From NCBI RefSeq assembly GCF_038967635.1, contig NZ_CP152413.1, positions 4,461,001 through 4,525,000 of the forward strand: a stretch of DNA of 64,000 nucleotides. Reading direction: 5' to 3'. The notes below the pieces were generated by a model. The model was not told the origin of the DNA. It saw nothing but the letters and a program-made list of their open reading frames with translations, and did no database searches. Of the stretch, positions 8,298 to 16,462 are shown in pieces (within the stretch, counting starts at the first letter, position 1; every line of letters begins with the position of its first letter). The DNA is from Bradyrhizobium sp. B124. Lineage in GTDB: Bacteria > Pseudomonadota > Alphaproteobacteria > Rhizobiales > Xanthobacteraceae. The position numbers and the translations under genes were made by a program.

Positions 8298-11200
8298 ATG
8301 ACTTGGAATTATTCCGTCACATTGAACGATTCATCGAACGTAGGCGGATCTGCCGACGCGTCTCTGGTTTACGACCTCGAGCAGGCCCTCAACATCTGGC
8401 AGCGATATATCCTGGGCATTGGCACCATGGTGGTGTCCCTCAATATCCTGCCCACCTCCGTTGGCCGTGCCGACGGCGGGCCCACCTCCAGCTACTTGGT
8501 GGGCACGAATGGCGGGCTCGCGGTGTATGAGCCGTCAAGCCAGTACGAGCTGACCACCGGACAGCACGTCCCTGGAACGACAAGCGACATCACCATCAAC
8601 ATCGATCCCGGCTACTTCCAGTACATCGACCTCGACTATGGCTTGAGCTGGTCCAGTCAGGTGCCTGGAAACGTGATCAATCCGATCAACGTTTTTCTGC
8701 ATGAGCTCATGCACGGCTTCGGCATGACGGGCTGGTACGACCAGAGCGGCCAGTTGGCCGGCGCCTACGAATCCACGTTCGACACCCTGATTCAAAAGAC
8801 CGCAACCGGCGCCAACTTTGTTGGTGCGAATGCCGAGGCCGCTTACGGCGGCCCGGTGCCCCTGACCACAGACAGCACGACCCAGAACTATTACCATTTC
8901 GGCAACCAGCAATCCGACCTCTACGCCACCCCGTCGACCGTCAAGGACCCGCTCACGCTGGACTTGATGAACGGAATCGTCTTCTACGCCGATTACCAGT
9001 ACGCGATCTCCAACCTGGACATCGGAGTTCTGAAGGACCTCGGATACAGCATCCGGACGACACCGGTCGTCACCGCCAGCGATCAGTCCGCCGCCCGAAA
9101 TCAGGTTTATGCGGCCTCATCGTTGTTCTCGGTGAACATGGCCGCGGGCGATTCCATCACCGAATATTCCTTCTGGGACACCAATGGCAACGGTCACTGG
9201 ACAGTGGGAGGAATGATCCAGGGCACCAACACCGAGATCGACATCAGTGCGTCGCAATTGGCCCAAGCAAGTTACCAGGCCGGACCTGGTTCGGACACGC
9301 TGTGGGTGAGAGCCTTCGACGGCTATTTGTGGAGCGACTGGAAACCCTTCGTGATTTCTCCGGCTGATCATGCGCCCGTGGTCACGGCAGCAAACGTGAC
9401 TGGTTCGCGCGGGCAGCTCTCGGTGGCTGAATCCTCACTGTTCTCGGCCAGTGACGCGGATGGCGACACCATCACCCAATATGCATTCTGGGACACCGAG
9501 GGCCACGGGCACTGGGCGATCAATGGCGCTACGCAAGCCACCAACGCCGAGATCGACGTCTCGGCCGCCAGCCTCTCGCAAGTGAGCTATGTGTTCGGTA
9601 CGGCCCCGGACACGCTCTGGGTGCGGGCCTATGACGGATATCTCTGGGGAGCATGGGTCCCGTTCACGGCCGCGCCAGGTCTGGATCATGCGCCGGTAGT
9701 CAGCGCAACCGACGTGTCGGCGACCCACGGCCAGGATATCGCCGCGTCCAGTCTCTTCAGCGTGACCGACGCAGATGGCGACACGATCACCGCCTATCAG
9801 CTTTGGGATTCAACGAGCGATCCCGCCAGCGGTCACTGGGTGGTCGGCGGCGTGGCGCAGGCCACCAACATCGCCATCGATGTGACGCCCGCTCAATTGG
9901 CGAGCACCTCGTTTCAATCGGGCTCCGGCTCGGATGATCTGTGGGTGCGAGCCAATGACGGTACGACGTGGGGAGCCTGGAAGGAATTCCACGTCAACGC
10001 GCCGATCGACCATGCGCCCGTGGTGAGCGCGTCGGACATGACCGCAACGCACGGTCAGGACATCGCCGCGTCAAGCCTGTTCACGATCAGCGATGCGGAC
10101 AACGACACGATCACCGCCTATCAGCTTTGGGATTCAACGAGCGATCCCGCCAGCGGTCACTGGGTGGTCGGCGGAGTGGCGCAGGCCACCAACATCGCCA
10201 TCGATGTGACGCCCGCTCAATTGACGAGCACCTCGTTTCAGTCGGGCTCCGGCTCGGATGATCTGTGGCTGCGAGCCAATGACGGCACGACGTGGGGAGC
10301 CTGGAAGGAATTCCACGTCAACGCGCCGATCGACCATGCGCCGGTGGTGAGCGCGTCGGACATGACCGCGACGCACGGTCAGGACATCGCCGCGTCAAGC
10401 CTGTTCACGGTCAGCGACGCCGACAACGATACGATCACCCACTATCAGTTCTGGGACTCGACCGCCGATCCTGCCAGCGGGCATTGGGTGGTCGGCGGGC
10501 TGGCGCAGGCCGCCAACATCGCCATCGATGTTACGCCCACCCAATTGACGAATGCCTCGTTCCAGAGCGGTTCGGGCTCCGACGACCTCTGGGTGCGTGC
10601 CTTCGACGGCATGACATGGGGCAACTGGAAGGAGTTTCACGTCAACGCGCCGGCCGACAACCTTCCGATCGTATCGGCCACCGACTTTTCAGCGAGCCAC
10701 GGCCAGGATATCGCGGCCTCCACGCTGTTCTCGACCGCCGATGCGGATGGAGACACCATCACGAACTATCAGCTGTGGGATTCGACGTCCGATCCCAGCA
10801 GCGGGCACTGGGTGGTCGCCGGAGTAGCTCAGGGCACCAATGTCGCGATCGATGTGAGTGCAGCGCAGCTCTCGAACACAAGCTTTCAGAGCGGCTCCGG
10901 TACAGACGATCTCTGGGCGAGGGCTTACGACGGCCTCGCCTGGGGGCCGTGGAAGGAATTTCACGTCACCGCACCGATTGACCATGCTCCGGTCGTCTCC
11001 GCATCCGACTTCCACGCGACCGCCAACCTGAGCGTGGCCGCATCGAGCCTGTTCTCGGTCTCGGATGCCGACGGGGACAGCATGAGCCAGTATCAATTAT
11101 GGGATTCGACGCCGTCGGCCAGCAGCGGCCACTGGAGCATCGGCGGGCACGGGCAGCCCACCAACACCGCAATCAACGTCAGCGCGGCCCAGCTCGCCAG

Positions 11201-11300
11201 CACGACTTTCGATGGCGGCACCGTGTCTGACGACCTCTGGGTTCGCGCCAACGACGGCATGATCTGGAGCGCCTGGCAGGAATTTCATTTCATCGTCTAG
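8298..11300 (+). CDS. Large repeat protein with metalloprotease-like HExxH head, likely type I substrate
   Basis: A 1000-residue protein. Residues 1-250 form a head containing FLHELMHGFGMTGW, with H135, E136 and H139 in a HExxH motif and G142 as in metzincins; the third histidine of HExxHxxGxxH is replaced by glycine, so catalysis is uncertain. From about residue 255 to the end there are seven tandem domains of about 106-108 residues, each with ASSLFSVSDADGDTIT, a WDS/WDT strand, GHWVVGG and DDLWVRANDGTTWGAWKEFH. There is no Sec signal, membrane segment or RTX nonapeptide, and the protein ends inside the seventh repeat. It is divergent from the type I exporter, which makes it a probable cargo. 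Function (adhesin, protease or both) is not settled. Confidence 0.8.
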   Translation: MTWNYSVTLNDSSNVGGSADASLVYDLEQALNIWQRYILGIGTMVVSLNILPTSVGRADGGPTSSYLVGTNGGLAVYEPSSQYELTTGQHVPGTTSDITINIDPGYFQYIDLDYGLSWSSQVPGNVINPINVFLHELMHGFGMTGWYDQSGQLAGAYESTFDTLIQKTATGANFVGANAEAAYGGPVPLTTDSTTQNYYHFGNQQSDLYATPSTVKDPLTLDLMNGIVFYADYQYAISNLDIGVLKDLGYSIRTTPVVTASDQSAARNQVYAASSLFSVNMAAGDSITEYSFWDTNGNGHWTVGGMIQGTNTEIDISASQLAQASYQAGPGSDTLWVRAFDGYLWSDWKPFVISPADHAPVVTAANVTGSRGQLSVAESSLFSASDADGDTITQYAFWDTEGHGHWAINGATQATNAEIDVSAASLSQVSYVFGTAPDTLWVRAYDGYLWGAWVPFTAAPGLDHAPVVSATDVSATHGQDIAASSLFSVTDADGDTITAYQLWDSTSDPASGHWVVGGVAQATNIAIDVTPAQLASTSFQSGSGSDDLWVRANDGTTWGAWKEFHVNAPIDHAPVVSASDMTATHGQDIAASSLFTISDADNDTITAYQLWDSTSDPASGHWVVGGVAQATNIAIDVTPAQLTSTSFQSGSGSDDLWLRANDGTTWGAWKEFHVNAPIDHAPVVSASDMTATHGQDIAASSLFTVSDADNDTITHYQFWDSTADPASGHWVVGGLAQAANIAIDVTPTQLTNASFQSGSGSDDLWVRAFDGMTWGNWKEFHVNAPADNLPIVSATDFSASHGQDIAASTLFSTADADGDTITNYQLWDSTSDPSSGHWVVAGVAQGTNVAIDVSAAQLSNTSFQSGSGTDDLWARAYDGLAWGPWKEFHVTAPIDHAPVVSASDFHATANLSVAASSLFSVSDADGDSMSQYQLWDSTPSASSGHWSIGGHGQPTNTAINVSAAQLASTTFDGGTVSDDLWVRANDGMIWSAWQEFHFIV
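9685..10980 (+). repeat. Tandem 324-bp repeats within the HExxH repeat protein gene
   Basis: Four consecutive units spaced 324 bp apart (108 codons). The two covering roughly 9685-10332 are nearly identical in DNA, including synonymous sites, while the outer units have diverged. This suggests a recent duplication of the middle unit and possible copy-number variation. Confidence 0.85.
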
Positions 11301-11336
11301 GGAGCGGGCTGCAGGAAGGCCACGATCGGCCCCTAG

Positions 11337-12548
11337 ATGTCCGGTCCCGGAGTGTGGGATATGGCGGGAAGATCCACGATCCCGCCAAGGGGCGACACGT
11401 CCGAGCAGATAGAAACGGCTCTCATGAATAAGCGCGATCTCGAGCAGGTACCTGGGCAAGCCGGCGAAGCTCCTATGCCTGAAGTCGAGTTTGCGCTGGT
11501 CCTGTCCCGGATCATCACGTCGGTCAGTACCGATCAGGATAGTTTGCGCCAGACAGTTTACGACTTGGCGCGGTACAAGCTGAGCGAACAGCTGCTTTCT
11601 TCAGGGGTGCCTGCCGGCGAGGAGGCGAAGGCCAGGAAGGCGCTGGAAGCGGCCATCCATGGCGTCGAGACCTTTTCGAGGAATAATGATCAGCAGCTGC
11701 CGGTTCCTCTGGGCGCGACGGCTGTGCCCTTGGCGATTTCGGACTCCACGATGGAGTACGCGAAGGACGCCACCAAGACGATATGGTCCGCCCCCGAGCC
11801 TCACGAACTTGACCGTTCTGCCTCCAAGCGCAGAGCGCGAAGCGGTTCCCTTGCGGTGATCGGTGGGGCACTGGCCATCCTTGTGCTCGCGATCGGCGGC
11901 TTGCTTGCGGCCGTCTATCGCGAGGATATCGCGCACATGGGAAGGTCACAGATCAACAAGGCTGCTGTGGCTCCCCCCAAGCCTCCAGACCCTGTCGCTG
12001 TAGCCGAGCCGGCGAAGCCCTCGCGGTTGTTGCCCTCCGATTTTGGTGTCTATGCATTGAGCGACAACAAGCTCTTCGAATTGAATCCATTGCCGAACAA
12101 GGCCCAGGACGTGCGGGTCGCGATTTCGCCGACCATGGGAATCACCAAGCAGCCCGTTCTTCGCGATGGCAATCCCAGGTTCATCGTCTATCGGCGTGAG
12201 GCGGCCTTGAACATTCCGGAGCGCGCCGAAATCCGGATCATTGCGAAAGTTGCCCGCGCCATTTCCTACGACGCGGCCGGCAAACCGATCACGACGGCTG
12301 ACGATGGGTGGTACATTCGGAACATTTCATTTCCCTATCGCGTCTCGCCGATCAAAGAGAATGCCGAGATGTACGAGATTCAGCCGGAAAGTGGCGGCGC
12401 CGCTCTGTCTCCAGGCCGTTATGGCTTGATCCTCAAGGGGCAGCTTTATGATTTTGTCGTGAGCGGCGATGTCAAGGATCCGCGCCATTGCCTGGAGCGG
12501 CTAACGGCGGCGAACGGGACCTTCGTTTCCGAATGCCATAAGCAGTGA
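11337..12548 (+). CDS. Single-pass membrane protein of unknown function
   Basis: A 403-residue protein with a cytoplasmic helical N-terminal half, one transmembrane segment at about residues 172-193 (SLAVIGGALAILVLAIGGLL), a Pro-rich linker (APPKPPDPVAVAEPAKPS) and a periplasmic C-terminal domain of about 180 residues ending in a Cys pair (HCLE and SECHKQ) that could form a disulfide. I do not recognise the family. It follows the repeat protein by 36 bases on the same strand, so it may be co-transcribed and could serve export or envelope anchoring. An internal ATG at 11424 (MNKRDLEQ) is a credible alternative start because the first 29 residues look unlike coding sequence. Confidence 0.7.
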   Translation: MSGPGVWDMAGRSTIPPRGDTSEQIETALMNKRDLEQVPGQAGEAPMPEVEFALVLSRIITSVSTDQDSLRQTVYDLARYKLSEQLLSSGVPAGEEAKARKALEAAIHGVETFSRNNDQQLPVPLGATAVPLAISDSTMEYAKDATKTIWSAPEPHELDRSASKRRARSGSLAVIGGALAILVLAIGGLLAAVYREDIAHMGRSQINKAAVAPPKPPDPVAVAEPAKPSRLLPSDFGVYALSDNKLFELNPLPNKAQDVRVAISPTMGITKQPVLRDGNPRFIVYRREAALNIPERAEIRIIAKVARAISYDAAGKPITTADDGWYIRNISFPYRVSPIKENAEMYEIQPESGGAALSPGRYGLILKGQLYDFVVSGDVKDPRHCLERLTAANGTFVSECHKQ

Positions 12549-12707
12549 CTCGGCTTCACCGCGGTTCACGCAACTCATTCCTGCCGTTTTCCGGCGAATG
12601 CGCCGTTCGACACAGTCGCTACCGCTGGGTTCGTATTCAGACTCCGAAGCTACTGGGCATCACTCGGCGATCGCAACGCGTAGTCTGCGCGGAGTGAGAC
12701 TCTCTGC

Positions 12708-13445
12708 TCAGAGAAAGCCCATCCGGCCGCCTTCGATCCACATGCAGGTCAGCTGCCCGGTGGCGTAGGCGCCGGTGTCGATGTTGATCCGGTTCGGTCG
12801 AATGTCGGGTGCGCGGACTGGGGTGTGTCCGTGGATGACGAGCCGCTCGAACAGCCCGTCATGTCGCAGAAAATCGTCGCGTATCCAGCACAGATCCGTC
12901 AGCGATTGCTCACTCAGCGGCACGCCGGGTCGTACGCCGGCATGCACAAAGAACACGTCATCGAAGGCGAAGCAGGGTCTCAAGCTTCGAATGAAATTCA
13001 GGTGTGAGACGGGCAGCGCTTCCGCGAACTCTGCCGCCAGCCGGGACTGGTCGGCCGGGCTCGGGTTGCGCGGTGGGCGGATGCCATAGGATATCAGGGT
13101 CTCCAGGCCGCCGACGGAAAGCCATGTCGGCAGGACCGTCGGCACCTGGATGAAATCCGTCAGGAACGTTTCGTGGTTGCCCAATATGAAGACGGTATCG
13201 CAGGTCCCTTCGAGTGCCACCAGGTAGTCCAACACCTCTCGCGAATGCAGACCGCGATCGACATAGTCGCCCAGGAACACCCGAACAGAGCGCCAACAGG
13301 GACTTCTCTTCAGGTCGGTCTCGATCTTGGCATTAACCTCCTCAAGCAGATCCAGCCGTCCGTGGATGTCTCCTACTGCGTAGAAGCGCAGCTGAGGTGA
13401 AGTGAGGAAGCCAGACGGCAGCGGTTGATCGGGCTGAGCCTGCAT
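12708..13445 (-). CDS. PPP-type metallophosphoesterase (Ser/Thr protein phosphatase-like)
   Basis: A 245-residue cytoplasmic phosphoesterase of the calcineurin/PPP superfamily. The metal-binding motifs appear in order: YAVGDIHGRLDLL (residues 21-33), FLGDYVDRGLHS (near 58), ILGNHETFL (near 88), VHAGVRPG (near 170) and IHGHTPV (near 205). Members dephosphorylate proteins or cleave diadenosine polyphosphates. It stands convergent with the preceding membrane protein and at the left edge of the exopolysaccharide locus, where a phosphatase could oppose the tyrosine autokinase further along, though the fold is Ser/Thr type and this link is only inference. Confidence 0.9.
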   Translation of the reverse strand: MQAQPDQPLPSGFLTSPQLRFYAVGDIHGRLDLLEEVNAKIETDLKRSPCWRSVRVFLGDYVDRGLHSREVLDYLVALEGTCDTVFILGNHETFLTDFIQVPTVLPTWLSVGGLETLISYGIRPPRNPSPADQSRLAAEFAEALPVSHLNFIRSLRPCFAFDDVFFVHAGVRPGVPLSEQSLTDLCWIRDDFLRHDGLFERLVIHGHTPVRAPDIRPNRINIDTGAYATGQLTCMWIEGGRMGFL

Positions 13446-13535
13446 AGTCGCGATGCACCAATGTGACCAGCGGTTGTGGAGATACCGACAGGCATATTCG
13501 GGAGGGCTGCCAGCCCGCCACCAGTATCAGAAATA

Positions 13536-13781
13536 TCAGAAATTCGAGCGGGGCGAGCCAAAGGTCGTCGATCTAACGCCAAGGGCATTGTCCCAAGCGA
13601 GCTTTGCCAGAACGGCAGCGAAACACCCTGCCTGCAAACTTATGATGGTTAACGCGACCATCTGGAGCGCCGTCCAGATCCCAACGTCCGCCGGAATCGC
13701 AAGCGCGGTATCCATGTCCTGGATTGGGACGTGCGCGGCCAGCAAGGGTAGCACGTGGCAGCGGGCGTTGCCGATCAGCAA
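13536..13781 (-). CDS. Small ExoX/SyrA-like membrane protein (putative exopolysaccharide repressor)
   Basis: An 81-residue frame with a TTG start. Residues from about 34 carry IWTALQMVALTIISLQAGCF, followed by AAVLAKLAW, one hydrophobic helix with the W-T-x-L, L-Q-x-G-x-F and A-V-L spacing I associate with ExoX/SyrA exopolysaccharide production repressors of rhizobia. Those are small inner-membrane proteins that dampen the ExoY priming transferase, and they lie next to exoY. Here the gene sits just upstream of the ExoY-like gene on the opposite strand. The N-terminal 30 residues match less well and no clear ribosome site is visible, so the gene could be decaying or the start misjudged. The rest of the 13446-14070 spacer shows nothing else I can support. 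Confidence 0.45.
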   Translation of the reverse strand: MLIGNARCHVLPLLAAHVPIQDMDTALAIPADVGIWTALQMVALTIISLQAGCFAAVLAKLAWDNALGVRSTTFGSPRSNF

Positions 13782-14070
13782 AGGCCGATCACACCAGCGA
13801 GCAACGTGACGATGGTCATCTTAACATCCGTCCAAGTCTTGGTACATCTTCGTCAAGCAAGCCTTGGTTCATCTTCGTAAAAAAGCCTGAGGCAGCCCTC
13901 CATCGGGCGCCGAATGCCCGAGCGCGGCGTATGTCCGGTGTGCGAAAAGTTCAACGCCACAGCGAAAAAATTGGTCAACAGCTGCCCTCGGAATCGTCTT
14001 TCCGAGCAGGTAGAGATACAGTAAGGTTACCCAATTCTTACTTGCACTTCATATTTTGTGGTTGTTTTCT

Positions 14071-15555
14071 GTGACGAACATTGTTGAGAGGGGCGCCCTC
14101 CTTCCCCATAGCAGCTCAGAGCCCAAGCAAAACGCCATCTGGCGCTCCATGCGAGCCTCGTTGCCGGCGCGCGCGGGTCTCGCTTTTGTTTCGATCAGCA
14201 TTGTCGAGTTCATCTGCGTTGCGATGACGGCTTTCGCATCGGCCTGGGTGTACCACCAACTCGCATCGACTCCCGGCTTGCGCGTGAAGGTCTATCTGCT
14301 GGCATCCTGCTTCATCGGGGCCGCGGAGGTCTGCATTGCCGCAATGGCTGGTCAATTCCTGCATCTGGAGAAGCAGCGGGAGATCCGGTTCGCTTCCGCC
14401 GGAATCGGAGCTGCGGCCACCACGTTCGTTGTCCTGACCTCACTCCTGTTTATTTTCAAGCTCTCGGACGTTTATTCCCGCGGCACCTTGATCTTGCAGT
14501 TCGTGGGTTGCTCGATGACGGTCGGGTTGGTCCGGCTGGCCGCCTATCGCGCGTTCCAGAACGCCGCTGAGGAAGGACTGCTTCAGAGGCAGCGCGTGGT
14601 GCTCGTCGGACGCCACGATGATTGCGAGGCTTGTGCAGGCCAGTTGAGAAAGTCGGGCGGAGGTTTCGACGTTGTTGCCTGCCCGCTCGGCTGGGACGCC
14701 GCGTCCGGGGAAGCGGCTGATTTCGATCGCGCGACCGGCGCAAAGCTCGTCGAACGGTGCAGGGTTCTGCGACCCGATAGCATCATCCTGCTCGTCGATC
14801 GAAAGCAGGAGGATGGAAGCGTCGGGATGCTACTGTCGCTGCTGAGGCAGATCCCCGCCGACGTTTACGCGGTGCCGACGCATCGGGACATCTTCTGGGC
14901 GAACGCGCAGACGGCCGACATCGGCGGCATCGCCACCTTTGCCATCTCGCGCCGACCGCTGTCCGTGTTCGACCTCGTCGTCAAGCGGACGTTTGATATC
15001 GTGGCAGCAGCCGCGGGGCTGATCGTGTTGTCTCCCCTGCTGCTGCTCTCCTCGCTGGCCGTGAAGCTCGATTCGAGGGGACCGGTTCTCTTCGTCCAGA
15101 TCCGCCACGGCTATAACAACGAAGCAATCCGCGTTCTCAAATTCAGAACGATGTACGTGTCCGACAGCGCCGAATTTCGACAAGCATCGAGGGGCGATTC
15201 GCGCGTAACCAGGATCGGCCGTATCTTCCGCAAGACCGGGATCGATGAACTGCCGCAACTCTGGAACATTCTTCGGGGTGACATGTCCGTCGTTGGGCCG
15301 CGGCCGCACGCGATCACACACAATGAGCTCTTCACTCCGTGCATCGACAGCTTCGATCGGCGGCATACGGTCAAGCCGGGACTGACAGGATGGGCTCAGG
15401 TCAACGGATTCAGGGGCGAGACGAATACACTCGAGAAGATGCAGAACCGGATCGAGCACGATCTCTACTACATCGACAATTGGTCGCTGCTGCTTGATCT
15501 CAAGATCATTTTGCTGACCCTGTTTTCAGGCAAGACCTACCGCAACGCGTGGTGA
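14071..15555 (+). CDS. Undecaprenyl-phosphate sugar phosphotransferase (ExoY/WcaJ-type priming enzyme)
   Basis: A 494-residue polyprenyl glycosylphosphotransferase that starts repeat-unit assembly by moving a sugar-1-phosphate to undecaprenyl phosphate in the inner membrane. The N-terminal half has four hydrophobic segments and a Rossmann-like CoA-binding region (RVVLVGRHDDCEAC). After a fifth hydrophobic stretch (DIVAAAAGLIVLSPLLLLSS) comes the catalytic domain with KFRTMYV, RKTGIDELPQLWNIL, RGDMSVVGPRP and KPGLTGWAQVNG. This is the full-length WbaP/WcaJ layout, not the short ExoY. I took the GTG at 14071; a TTG at 14056 is in frame, and neither has a clear ribosome site. It leads the forward exopolysaccharide block. 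Confidence 0.92.
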   Translation: MTNIVERGALLPHSSSEPKQNAIWRSMRASLPARAGLAFVSISIVEFICVAMTAFASAWVYHQLASTPGLRVKVYLLASCFIGAAEVCIAAMAGQFLHLEKQREIRFASAGIGAAATTFVVLTSLLFIFKLSDVYSRGTLILQFVGCSMTVGLVRLAAYRAFQNAAEEGLLQRQRVVLVGRHDDCEACAGQLRKSGGGFDVVACPLGWDAASGEAADFDRATGAKLVERCRVLRPDSIILLVDRKQEDGSVGMLLSLLRQIPADVYAVPTHRDIFWANAQTADIGGIATFAISRRPLSVFDLVVKRTFDIVAAAAGLIVLSPLLLLSSLAVKLDSRGPVLFVQIRHGYNNEAIRVLKFRTMYVSDSAEFRQASRGDSRVTRIGRIFRKTGIDELPQLWNILRGDMSVVGPRPHAITHNELFTPCIDSFDRRHTVKPGLTGWAQVNGFRGETNTLEKMQNRIEHDLYYIDNWSLLLDLKIILLTLFSGKTYRNAW

Positions 15556-15643
15556 GGTGTCTTCGCTGCGCCAGACCGACGGCAATTGTGCAAAGCCTGA
15601 CGGGAGGGGAGCCAGGCTCCCATCCGGGACGAAGCCGAACAGA

Positions 15644-15910
15644 TCAGTATTCGGTATAGACGCTGAGGAAAGCCGTGCCGCCATAGGGCCGGTATGCGTC
15701 GTAGATCCCGGTGCAGGTATAACGATCCGGACAGCGGCAGAGATTGACGACCCGGCAGCCGCGGGGGCCACAGCGCTCGACGTGGCATACATCGGCCACC
15801 GCGCGGCGCGGAGCCACGCGCTGCGGTTGCGGAATAAAGGAGTAGTCGGCTGCGATGGCCGCGCCCGCAGACATCGTCAGCAGGACCCCGGCGACGATCG
15901 ACTTCAGCAT
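15644..15910 (-). CDS. Small cysteine-rich secreted protein
   Basis: An 88-residue protein with a clean signal peptide (MLKSIVAGVLLTMSAGAAIA, cleavage after AIA-A). The mature part is short and has six cysteines in CHVERCGPRGCRVVNLCRCP and CTG, enough for three disulfides. It ends in a Tyr-rich tail. The ATG follows GGGGGAATAGCAG. No family recognised. It lies on the opposite strand between the priming transferase and the beta-helix lipoprotein, followed upstream by another small secreted protein in the same orientation. Confidence 0.7.
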   Translation of the reverse strand: MLKSIVAGVLLTMSAGAAIAADYSFIPQPQRVAPRRAVADVCHVERCGPRGCRVVNLCRCPDRYTCTGIYDAYRPYGGTAFLSVYTEY

Positions 15911-15967
15911 CTGCTATTCCCCCCCAATTTTGCTGTCCAGAGTCATCATCTGGAAGCGTTCCGAAAT

Positions 15968-16378
15968 CTAGAAGCGTTCCGAATATTCATACCGAAAATC
16001 CTTGGTCGCTGGTAGGGTACCAAGGATGGCTTCTTTCCGCTCGTGGCCGCCAATATCCATGTCGATGCAGCTTCGCGTGCCATAGTAACATACTTGGACC
16101 CTAACACGATCGCCGCAGATGTTCTCGGCATAGATCCAATGATTGAACAGGCGGTCATTGTTGGGAAAGGAGCGAGATGCCGCGGTAAGCCTCAGGCAGA
16201 CGGCTCCGGTCGGGCTGCGGTGCCGACGGGATGAGATATCGTCGGCTGGCGGGGGGGCGACTCCAAGCGTGGCTCCGACGCCGGATCGCTGCATCTGCGC
16301 GTGTGCATTCGCAATGGCGAGAAACTGCGCAGCCACGCAAAGAGCAAGACGGATTCGGCCCGGCTTCCTGTGAGACAA
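15968..16378 (-). CDS. Small secreted protein of unknown function
   Basis: A 136-residue protein starting with TTG at 16378, supported by a strong ribosome site GGAGGAG six bases upstream. The N-terminus is a signal peptide (RLALCVAAQFLAIANAHAQ). The mature protein has four cysteines (AVCLRL, NICGDR, QVCYYG, RSCIDM) in the pattern of a small disulfide-bonded domain. It reads in the same direction as the cysteine-rich protein below it and may share its transcript. The start lies just upstream of the divergent beta-helix lipoprotein. No function can be named. Confidence 0.65.
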   Translation of the reverse strand: MSHRKPGRIRLALCVAAQFLAIANAHAQMQRSGVGATLGVAPPPADDISSRRHRSPTGAVCLRLTAASRSFPNNDRLFNHWIYAENICGDRVRVQVCYYGTRSCIDMDIGGHERKEAILGTLPATKDFRYEYSERF

Positions 16379-16462
16379 CTGATCTCCTCCACGGATGAAA
16401 CTTACTGGATGCCGGCTCTGGTAGGCTCGGCAAGTCTTATACCCTCGATTCGAGTATCAGAA

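Noticed and set aside
8298..11300. RTX toxin
   Set aside because: No GGxGxDxxx nonapeptides; repeats are about 108 residues of a different fold.
15557..16015. Plus-strand frame of 152 codons after the priming transferase
   Set aside because: It is antisense to a signal-peptide-bearing small protein gene with a good ribosome site and has no domain.
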